Shown: positions 6,797 to 12,976 of the stretch, piece after piece
Layout: the number at the start of each line of letters is the position of its first letter
How positions within the stretch are numbered: position 1 is the stretch's first letter
NCBI GenBank assembly: GCA_023390335.1
Contig: JAEWCZ010000097.1
Span: 1 to 19,173, forward strand
Direction of reading: 5' to 3'
Source of the DNA: Bacillota bacterium
GTDB lineage: Bacteria > Bacillota > Clostridia > Acetivibrionales > DSM-1351
DNA length: 19,173 nucleotides
Position numbers and translations under genes: made by a program
The notes under the pieces: generated by a model
Databases searched by the model: none
What the model was told of the DNA's origin: nothing
Seen by the model: only the letters and a program-made list of their open reading frames with translations

Positions 6797-7165
6797 ATGG
6801 GACTTTTAAAAAAAGCAGTAATATTAGTTACAATTTTTACAATTAGTATTTTAATAGTTGCCTGTACCGAATCTTCAATAGAAAGTAATGTAGATCTTGT
6901 AGATTCCGTTAAGCAAAAAGCTGTGACATATCTGACAGCAAAGGGTTATAAAGAAGAAGAGTATAAATTGGACGTTTTTTATAGAAAAAATCATTCTTAT
7001 GGAGGACCGTACGCTATTAGTGTAATATTTGATGATGAACCAAATGTTATTTACTATTATGAATATGTCTATAATGCCAATTCAAAACTTAAAGAGATTA
7101 CTCAAGGTAGCATAGCACCAATAAAAGATAAGAAGGATAAAAACTTCAAACATGCTGAAAATTAA
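6797..7165 (+). CDS. Lipoprotein, DUF3139-like
   Basis: A 122-residue exported protein. The N-terminus MGLLKK is followed by a hydrophobic stretch and the lipobox IVAC with Cys at residue 23, so it should be lipid-anchored on the outer face of the membrane. The mature part has VKQKAVTYLTAKGYKEEEY and ISVIFDDEPNVIYYYEY, which resembles the small DUF3139 family of Firmicutes; this assignment is from pattern memory. ATG 6797 is preferred over the upstream in-frame TTG 6755 because AAGGAGA at 6783-6789 precedes it and the signal peptide begins there. It is probably co-transcribed with the GyrI-like gene. Function unknown. Confidence 0.75.
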   Translation: MGLLKKAVILVTIFTISILIVACTESSIESNVDLVDSVKQKAVTYLTAKGYKEEEYKLDVFYRKNHSYGGPYAISVIFDDEPNVIYYYEYVYNANSKLKEITQGSIAPIKDKKDKNFKHAEN

Positions 7166-7211
7166 ATATTACGGTAATACAAATGGGAAAAGTAAAAATG
7201 GGTAAATATAA

Positions 7212-7739
7212 ATGAATTTTGAATATGATACATATATTGTTCTTGATGTACCAAGTCCTATTAATGAAATAATAACCAGCCTACGAAAGTATTACAATGA
7301 TGGTTTTAGAGCTTCACTTCCCGTAGAAATAACCGTTGCCGGTTCTAGTGGAAACGGCGTGATTGAACAAGGCCAAGATGAAGAATTTGTGAAAAAAACA
7401 CTACAACATATTGCATTAAGAACAAAACCTATAAAAACTTCTTTTAAAGATGTGCTTAGATTTCCTGGTACAGATATTTTCGTATTAACACTAAGAGATG
7501 AAGAAGGTTTTGTCGAATTACATGAGCAAATAAATAAGTCAGGGATTAAATTTAAATATTGTCAATTTCCGTATAAACCTCATTGTACAATTAGAAGTAA
7601 GTCACCCGTATCTGACTATGAGGTAAAGGCGATAATGAAAACCAAAATAGAACAGGAATTTGTTCTTGATACTATATCTATTTATACTATGAATAAAATT
7701 CCGATGAGTAAAATATTTTCGGAGAAACTTTTAGGTTAA
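7212..7739 (+). CDS. 2'-5' RNA ligase / HxTx phosphoesterase family protein
   Basis: A 175-residue protein of the 2H phosphoesterase superfamily, which acts on 2',3'-cyclic or 2'-5' phosphodiester bonds in RNA and nucleotides. The second signature is clear, PHCTIRS with His at 124. In the first signature the expected His is Glu (LPVEITVAGS, residues 37-45), so only one of the two catalytic histidines is present. This E variant may be a natural subfamily or may mean a changed or lost activity. Length is normal for the family. The ribosome binding site is weak. It lies 46 bp after the lipoprotein gene and ends 22 bp before the terminator at 7762, so it is probably the last gene of a three-gene unit. 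Confidence 0.75.
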   Translation: MNFEYDTYIVLDVPSPINEIITSLRKYYNDGFRASLPVEITVAGSSGNGVIEQGQDEEFVKKTLQHIALRTKPIKTSFKDVLRFPGTDIFVLTLRDEEGFVELHEQINKSGIKFKYCQFPYKPHCTIRSKSPVSDYEVKAIMKTKIEQEFVLDTISIYTMNKIPMSKIFSEKLLG

Positions 7740-7761
7740 AACAACACTATTAATTATTACC

Positions 7762-7790
7762 GCACATTCAGTCCGAATGTGCTTTTTTAT
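7762..7790 (+). terminator. Terminator with cassette-boundary motif
   Basis: GCACATTC (7762-7769) pairs with GAATGTGC (7775-7782) over a 5-nt loop, then six T residues. The 13-bp left motif TACCGCACATTCA (7758-7770) and the right arm with its T-run are identical to those at 115-147; only the loop differs. Confidence 0.8.
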
Positions 7791-7823
7791 GAAGAAAGTT
7801 AACATCGCAAAATGAGGTGAAAC

Positions 7824-8138
7824 ATGAACTGTATTTTTTGTGGAATAGTCAATGGTGAAATACCAAGTCGTAAAATATATGAGGATAAGTATACAGTTGC
7901 TTTTTTGGATATTGCAAATGATGTAGACGGTCATACAGTTGTTATTCCGAAAAAACATTCTGCTAATATATTAGATTGTGATGAGGAAACATTAATTCAT
8001 TTGATGATGACAGTTAAGCGTGTTTCAAAACATTATACAGATAGCTGTGGATTTCAGGGGGTGAATTTGCTTAATGCAAGTGGCGATGGCCTTTGTTTAA
8101 AGGTAGCACACAATCACTTGATAAATTGTTTGACATAA
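7824..8138 (+). CDS. HIT family protein lacking the catalytic segment
   Basis: A 104-residue frame. The first 84 residues are a typical HIT-family nucleotide hydrolase: CIFCGIVNGEIPSRKIYED with the zinc-ligand Cys pair, GHTVVIPKKH, and GFQGVNLLNASG. In relatives NASG is followed by about 20 residues that include the HxHxH triad, then a tail reading like DGL-W. Here NASG is joined directly to DGLCLKVAHN, so the triad appears to have been removed by a short internal in-frame deletion. Full-length relatives have about 130-140 residues. Catalysis is not expected. GAGGTG precedes ATG 7824, and CGCAAAATGA (7806-7815) lies just before it. It may be a decaying cassette gene or a binding-only remnant. 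Confidence 0.75.
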   Translation: MNCIFCGIVNGEIPSRKIYEDKYTVAFLDIANDVDGHTVVIPKKHSANILDCDEETLIHLMMTVKRVSKHYTDSCGFQGVNLLNASGDGLCLKVAHNHLINCLT

Positions 8139-8249
8139 TGAAATTCCGTTAAATTTAAATCTAAAGTTGAGTTTTTTTGCAATCTTTCATAGGCCGCACA
8201 TACGGTTAAAATAGATAATTAAATATTGGAGCTTAATAAAAGATATTAC
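8139..8249 (+). repeat. Non-coding spacer with diverged boundary motif
   Basis: GGCCGCACATACGG at 8192-8206 resembles the left-half motif TACCGCACATTCA but has no long stem. No gene. This is the last clear boundary motif before the region of ordinary-looking genes. Confidence 0.3.
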
Positions 8250-8278
8250 TTGTATATGTTATGTATGGACTGTATAAT
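8250..8278 (+). promoter_or_regulatory. Promoter of the TIR gene
   Basis: TTGTAT at 8250-8255 and a perfect TATAAT at 8273-8278 with a 17-bp spacer, about 40 bp upstream of the start codon. Confidence 0.7.
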
Positions 8279-8316
8279 ATTGGCATATAATTTAATCTTC
8301 TATAGGGGTGTTGCTT

Positions 8317-9366
8317 GTGAAATACAAACATGACATTTTTCTCAGTTACAATAATGCAGATAAAGATTGGACTGAACAACTAGCAAGTTCTATAGAATCT
8401 GACAATGATGGGAGACGGTTAAAAGTTTTTTTTGATAGATGGGATATTATACCAGGAAGTAGTATTCCAAATGAATTAGAGGATGCGTTAAGTACTAGCC
8501 GCTTTGTAGGTTTAATAATAACTCAAGAGTTTTTGAAATCAAAATGGACAGATTTTGAGAGGACAATGGCTATTTATAGAGATCCAAATGCATCAGAGCG
8601 GTTAATAATCCCAATTTTAAGGGAAAATTGCAGAGTACCTTTATCTATTGCTAGATTAAATTATATAGATTTTACTGATGATTATATTTACAATAAATCT
8701 TTAAATGTTTTGATTTCATTATTAAGAGATAAACCAATGCCTAGATATACAAATTTATCTCAAGAACAGATAGTTGAGAGAGAAGATTATGAAAATTTTA
8801 ATAAGTTAATTAATGTATTTAGAAGACCTGCATTCGAAATCCCTTGTATTTTGGAATTATACTTAAAAGAATTATGTGGGGCAATAGATGATATACAAGC
8901 AGCTATAAGAACTGGAGCTACCTATTCACGAACTGGAAATCTTCTATTGCAAGTACCTACAATATATGATTTTAAGACTGAAAAGTTTGTTACTGTTTTA
9001 AAGGAAATACCGAAGTTATTAGTAGAGGTTAAGAAACATACCATAGAGTTAATTGAATTCTTTGAAAGGTTTTACCCCAAAAACGATGAAACAACTTTTT
9101 TACCAGCAAGAGCATTATATGATATGTTAACTGGAAAAATAAAAACACAAAGTGATCTTATAAATAACATAAAATATACGCTTAGTAAAATGGATTTAAT
9201 AGATTTAAAAAGGAATGAAATACTCGTAATATTAAACTCACTTATAGTCACTCCTATTAATATTTTTGAAGAAATTGAACTATCAAGTAAAGAGGTTAAT
9301 TTGAAACGCTATGGTCTTACAGAACAAATAAGTTCATTATTAGATAGAAATAATATAAAATTATGA
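8317..9366 (+). CDS. TIR-domain protein, candidate defence NADase
   Basis: About 349 residues. The N-terminal TIR domain (about 3-145) shows KHDIFLSYNNADKDW, RLKVFFDRWDIIPG with the BB-loop, and LIITQEFLKSKWTDFERT, where Glu81 of WTDFE sits at the catalytic position used by NAD-cleaving TIR enzymes. The other two hundred residues are mostly helical with no recognised domain and no membrane span; they may sense a signal or oligomerise. Bacterial TIR proteins often deplete NAD in anti-phage systems such as Thoeris and CBASS, but no ThsA-like, cyclase or Argonaute partner is next to this gene, so the system is undefined. GTG 8317 fits AGGGG at 8304-8308; GTG 8308 is an alternative. It has its own promoter (8250) and terminator (9425), so it is a single-gene unit. 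Confidence 0.85.
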   Translation: MKYKHDIFLSYNNADKDWTEQLASSIESDNDGRRLKVFFDRWDIIPGSSIPNELEDALSTSRFVGLIITQEFLKSKWTDFERTMAIYRDPNASERLIIPILRENCRVPLSIARLNYIDFTDDYIYNKSLNVLISLLRDKPMPRYTNLSQEQIVEREDYENFNKLINVFRRPAFEIPCILELYLKELCGAIDDIQAAIRTGATYSRTGNLLLQVPTIYDFKTEKFVTVLKEIPKLLVEVKKHTIELIEFFERFYPKNDETTFLPARALYDMLTGKIKTQSDLINNIKYTLSKMDLIDLKRNEILVILNSLIVTPINIFEEIELSSKEVNLKRYGLTEQISSLLDRNNIKL

Positions 9367-9424
9367 TATAAGTAAAAGATATTATTGGATCAGGATATGA
9401 CAGTATTGGATATATAAGCATGGG

Positions 9425-9457
9425 GGCAGCTAAAAAATAGCTGTCATTTTTATTTTC
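9425..9457 (+). terminator. Terminator after the TIR gene
   Basis: GGCAGCTA (9425-9432) pairs with TAGCTGTC (9438-9445), an 8-bp stem with one G-T pair and a 5-nt loop, followed by ATTTTTATTTT. Confidence 0.75.
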
Positions 9458-9485
9458 TTAAAAACTATTTGGAAGGAAAATTTAA

Positions 9486-9710
9486 ATGGTTAAGAGTATC
9501 AACGTATTTCTTACATATTTGCTTGTAATTTCTGAATATCAGCACAAAGGATTAGGAAAGTACATGATGTCTGAATTTTCTGAAAAGTATAAGCACTTTA
9601 GAAAAATATTAACCAAAGATAATGAAACTAGAGCTTTTTATGAAGGGTTTGAATTTGAAAAAGATGGGATAGCAATGTTTAATAATTATTTCACCAAAGG
9701 AGTTGATTAA
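9486..9710 (+). pseudogene. GNAT acetyltransferase remnant, internally deleted
   Basis: A 74-residue frame with only the C-terminal half of a GNAT fold: the acetyl-CoA loop EYQHKGLGKYMM (about residues 18-29) and NETRAFYEGFEF (about 46-57). The start MVKSINVFLTY looks like a genuine GNAT N-terminus joined straight to motif A, so the middle strands are missing and about half of the usual 140-150 residues have been lost without breaking the frame. GGAAGG at 9471-9476 and ATG 9486 would still be translated. The stop codon touches the ATG of the next GNAT gene (9711), so the two are transcribed together. An acetyltransferase with this gap is unlikely to be active alone. Confidence 0.65.
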
Positions 9711-10187
9711 ATGGTAGTGCAACAATTAAAACTAAAGGAATACCATAGGTTAAAGGATATTATTCAGAGACAACAGGAATTTCATTATAATTTAGGTGGA
9801 TATCATTCTGATAGATTTTTGTCAGTTGGAGTAGATGAGTTTACACAATTCATGTGTAGTGGTATAGATGGATGTGTTTTTTTTATTGAAGTTGATGCAC
9901 AAATCATAGGATTTGCCGCTGTGACACTAAACAAAGACAATGAAGCCTTTATAGAAGATATATTTATTGATGCACCTGAAAGAGGTAAAGGCTATGGATA
10001 TTTACTTATGGATGAAATACTTTCTTGGGCAAAAAACAAACAAGCTAATTTTATTGATGTTCACATAACTAACGGAAATGAAAAAGTCTTTTTCTTTTAT
10101 AATAAGTTCGGACTACAAAAAACTGGATACACGATGAGGGTGTATTCCGATGAAATACAATTGAAAAATCATAGCAGGAAACAATGA
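9711..10187 (+). CDS. GNAT family N-acetyltransferase
   Basis: A 158-residue protein with a complete GNAT layout: an N-terminal helix-rich part, FFIEVDAQIIGFAAVTLNKD (strands 2-4), IEDIFIDAPERGKGYGYLLM with the acetyl-CoA-binding RGKGYG loop at about residues 91-97, and FFFYNKFGLQKTGYTMRVYS at the C-terminus. The sequence EDIFIDAPERGKGYG is typical of the Acetyltransf_1 group. The substrate is unknown. ATG 9711 directly follows the stop codon of the GNAT remnant upstream, and AAAGGAG at 9698-9704 inside that gene serves as ribosome binding site. No terminator was seen right after it; a weak hairpin at about 10218-10250 contains AAGGTTG pairing with CAGCCTT. Confidence 0.85.
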   Translation: MVVQQLKLKEYHRLKDIIQRQQEFHYNLGGYHSDRFLSVGVDEFTQFMCSGIDGCVFFIEVDAQIIGFAAVTLNKDNEAFIEDIFIDAPERGKGYGYLLMDEILSWAKNKQANFIDVHITNGNEKVFFFYNKFGLQKTGYTMRVYSDEIQLKNHSRKQ

Positions 10188-10307
10188 AGAACTTGAGGCA
10201 ACTTTATAAACATTACGGAAGGTTGTTGGAGTTATGATTCCGGCAGCCTTCTTAAAAATATTGAGGTGAATATGAAAATTACTCGAAAATATTTCTTTTA
10301 TCAGAAC

Positions 10308-10436
10308 CATTTTTCAGAGTTTTACTCTGGAAAAACAGTGGGCATGGGGGAGAATCCCCCGATTTACATACAAAAAACCGCACCTTTTTGGGGCAGATGT
10401 GTACGGCGGCAGGAATAGTCGGGTGACACACCCGAC
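10308..10436. other. GC-rich run of stem-loops, possible structured RNA
   Basis: Three inverted repeats follow each other without an accepted gene: a long imperfect arm pair at about 10308-10341 (TTTTCAGAG against CTCTGGAAAA), GGGGGA-GAA-TCCCCC at 10346-10360, and a perfect 8-bp GTCGGGTG-ACA-CACCCGAC at 10418-10436. The stretch is much richer in G and C than its surroundings. It could be a structured non-coding RNA or the relic of a foreign element; open frames across it have no recognisable family. Confidence 0.4.
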
Positions 10437-10484
10437 GGTATACAGCTTGAAAATTTAAATAAATATAAGTAAGAAACATTTGTG

Positions 10485-10490
10485 TATAAT
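10485..10490 (+). promoter_or_regulatory. Possible -10 box upstream of the sigma factor gene
   Basis: TATAAT preceded by TGTG (extended -10 type), about 115 bp before the start codon. No good -35 is seen at 16-18 bp. ECF sigma genes often drive themselves from a different promoter type, which I could not identify. Confidence 0.3.
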
Positions 10491-10606
10491 AAAAATATTT
10501 CTGTATTTGGCAAAATCTGGTATATTTATGACTTATGTTAGGTATATAGGCAAATTAATATTAATCAATATAAGTAAATAATATTGCCGGGAAAGGAGGG
10601 AGTGTT

Positions 10607-11164
10607 ATGGATGAATTAAATCAACAATTTTCGAAAATTTATAATGAAACACACAGCTCCATTTTGAATTATGTAATAAGTAAAATTAAGAATATACATG
10701 ATACAAATGATGTACTGCAAACAGTATACACATCACTTTACCGTCGGATGAATAATAGGGGTGTCATTCCAACGGAACAAGCTTTGAAAATTCTTTATAC
10801 CTCTGCAAGACATGAAATTGGTCGATATTATGGGTTTGTTAAGTACCAGAAGAGATTTGTCTCAACATTCTCCAATGGTGAAATAAACGGTGTAGATATA
10901 GCATCGCTTTCATTTAATTTGCTAAATATAGACGATGAGTTTGACTCAGAATTAATAGATTTAATATGGGATTTTATTCGTAAAAAAGATGAATTAACTT
11001 ATCGTGCTTTTCTATTACATTATGTTCAAGGATTAACCTTTAAGGAATGTGCAAATTTACTTAAATGTAGTAATTCAACTATAGTTCATAGAGTTTATAG
11101 AACAATCGAAGAGGTAAAAAAAATATATAAGGAGGATAGTAAGTATGGAAGGAAAGAACTTTAG
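10607..11164 (+). CDS. ECF-type RNA polymerase sigma factor
   Basis: A 185-residue sigma-70 family protein of ECF size with region 2 and region 4 only. Region 2 (about residues 1-75) contains YVISKIKNIHDTNDVLQTVY, the segment that normally binds core polymerase and the -10. Region 4 (about 125-175) contains LTYRAFLLHYVQGLTFKECA followed by LLKCSNSTIVHRVYRTIEE, a helix-turn-helix for -35 recognition. It directs polymerase to a small regulon, usually in response to an envelope signal. AAAGGAGGG just before ATG 10607 is a strong ribosome binding site. It overlaps the following gene by 20 bp, which fits a sigma/anti-sigma pair made by coupled translation. Its targets are unknown; the dockerin protease downstream is a possible one. 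Confidence 0.85.
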   Translation: MDELNQQFSKIYNETHSSILNYVISKIKNIHDTNDVLQTVYTSLYRRMNNRGVIPTEQALKILYTSARHEIGRYYGFVKYQKRFVSTFSNGEINGVDIASLSFNLLNIDDEFDSELIDLIWDFIRKKDELTYRAFLLHYVQGLTFKECANLLKCSNSTIVHRVYRTIEEVKKIYKEDSKYGRKEL

Positions 11165-12152
11165 AGACGCTGGGCTTGAAAATAGTCAGTTGCTGAGTAA
11201 AGAGGAATTGTTAGAAAAAATAATTAATTGGGATACATATGAACAAAACACTTTAGTAAAAAGAAAAAAGAAATTAAAATTGAGCTACAAGGTAACAAGG
11301 ATTGCAGCTGTATTTCTAATATTGTGTGTTGCTAATGCAGCAGTCTATGCGGTATCTCCTGACTTAAGGTATATGTTGTCAGAAAAACTTCGTATTAAAA
11401 ATGAAGAAACTCATCTTATTGGGAAATCTGTTCATGATAATGGAATAACAATGAAAATTATATCTTCTCATGTATCTAAAAATACAGCAGTCGTTCTTTT
11501 GGCATTTTCAAAGGATAATGGAGAAAAGTTTGGTAACTCCTTAAATCCTTATAAAAATAAGATAATTTGCGATAATAAGGAGATTTCATTAATGGGAATC
11601 TATAGCGAATTATCAGATGATTGTAAGACCTTATATTGTTACTATACATGGGCATTTTCTAATTCTGATAAACATAGTCAGAAAGCTACGATTAAAATTC
11701 ATAATTTGATTTGTAATCAATCACGAGTAGAAGGTGTTCAGTTTAACGATGAAATGCTGTACGGAAATTGGAATCTCCAGTTTGAATTATTAAAAAATAA
11801 AGATAATAGTTTAACAGCTACTAATCCAAATGTTAATAACACAATATCAATGTGTGGGAAGAAGCTTCATATAAATAGTGTTACATTAACCGACATGTTA
11901 ATGATTGTAAATACTACAACACTAAGTGATTCTGGGATGCCTAAAGATCCTTTAAGTAATGTTAACACCGAAAGTGGTACTTACTACGGTATATTTACAC
12001 AACTTATTTACGAAAATGGAACAGTATCCAAAAAGATGGATTGTCAACTTGACGAGAAAGGTAATATTATTTCGTGGTATCCAAAGACTATTAACCTTGA
12101 CGGTTTAAAAGAAATACATGTCGGGGATGTTGTGATACCTGTAAAGAAGTGA
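11145..12152 (+). CDS. DUF4179-like membrane protein, probable anti-sigma factor
   Basis: A 335-residue protein with a cytoplasmic N-terminal part (about 1-50, with LLSKEELLEKIINW), a single membrane span at about 52-69 (RIAAVFLILCVANAAVYAVS), and a large outer domain beginning SPDLRYMLSEKLRIK. Span plus YAVSPDLRYML and the downstream beta-rich region match the DUF4179 group, which is found next to ECF sigma genes in clostridia. By position it should hold the sigma factor at the membrane and release it on a signal; this is inferred from the pairing. AAGGAGG at 11129-11135 and ATG 11145 lie inside the end of the sigma gene. No zinc-finger anti-sigma motif (HxxxCxxC) is visible. Confidence 0.78.
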   Translation: MEGKNFRDAGLENSQLLSKEELLEKIINWDTYEQNTLVKRKKKLKLSYKVTRIAAVFLILCVANAAVYAVSPDLRYMLSEKLRIKNEETHLIGKSVHDNGITMKIISSHVSKNTAVVLLAFSKDNGEKFGNSLNPYKNKIICDNKEISLMGIYSELSDDCKTLYCYYTWAFSNSDKHSQKATIKIHNLICNQSRVEGVQFNDEMLYGNWNLQFELLKNKDNSLTATNPNVNNTISMCGKKLHINSVTLTDMLMIVNTTTLSDSGMPKDPLSNVNTESGTYYGIFTQLIYENGTVSKKMDCQLDEKGNIISWYPKTINLDGLKEIHVGDVVIPVKK

Positions 12153-12976
12153 AAATTATTATTACTGAGTGTATAGCTAATAATAGTGTAAACAAATTAA
12201 ATATAAGCCATGTAGACATTCAGAAATTACAATATCTTTTTTTTCTGTGTCTTTTAGAAAGACACAGAAATGCCATACTTGTAAACCCACAGAAGTAAAT
12301 TACCTGAAGGATAAAATTAGGGATGGACATACATGAAAGCGCATCGATGAGAAAAAGAAGATGGAAACAGAACTGAAGTGTTGAAAAATTATACCTAATA
12401 AGGTATAATTTACAAAAAGAATGTATAAACAGGACTAATGCAGTAGGAATTTGAAAAGTCGCCAATAATAGAAAAAGGTGGTATTAGTTACAGTTGCTTT
12501 TTTGATAAACGAGCAAAACCTGTAGAAATGATAAATGATGAGACTCTTTAAATATGACATCTTACGCTCCTCCCTATAAATATCAATCTGAATTTATCTA
12601 AACCAACACATAAAATACATATACTTCACATTTCTATAATATGGTGGAATTGTTATTTATATGGAAGACTTGTAAGAGGACTTTTTGAATATTTATATGA
12701 ATTTTGTGTTGAATTACATACTCGATATATCTACCAAAACACATCTTAAAATAATACCCAATATTTTTTATAAAGCAAAACGGTTAGTTCAACAGTATGA
12801 GCAGATACAGCTGCCCTGTAATTTATAGACTTGATATTAGTCACTGATTCTCTTATGACAAAGCATTAGATTAAACTATAAGGGATTAAGTGTTTACATA
12901 AAGTTGAAAAAGTGGAGTTTATAACTGTAAGTATATCAACAAACCTTACAAAAAAATAATCCGAGGGGGGTTTATA
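12153..12976. other. Gene-poor region with two perfect inverted repeats
   Basis: No convincing gene in 824 bp. TTTCTGTGTCTTT (12242-12254) pairs perfectly with 12258-12270 (13-bp stem, 3-nt loop). AAATTATACCT (12386-12396) pairs perfectly with 12401-12411 (11-bp stem, 4-nt loop). Neither is followed by a T-run. A weak promoter-like pair upstream of the protease gene is TTGATA with TATGAC at 17 bp (about 12831-12859). The inverted repeats could be mobile-element relics or parts of a regulatory RNA. Confidence 0.35.

Noticed and set aside
115..8206. A classical integron with intI and attC sites
   Set aside because: No integrase gene in the window and the half motifs lack the GTTRRRY/RYYYAAC core; only an integron-like arrangement can be claimed.
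10279..10479. - strand open frame across the GC-rich hairpins
   Set aside because: No family resemblance and the inverted repeats explain the composition better than coding does.
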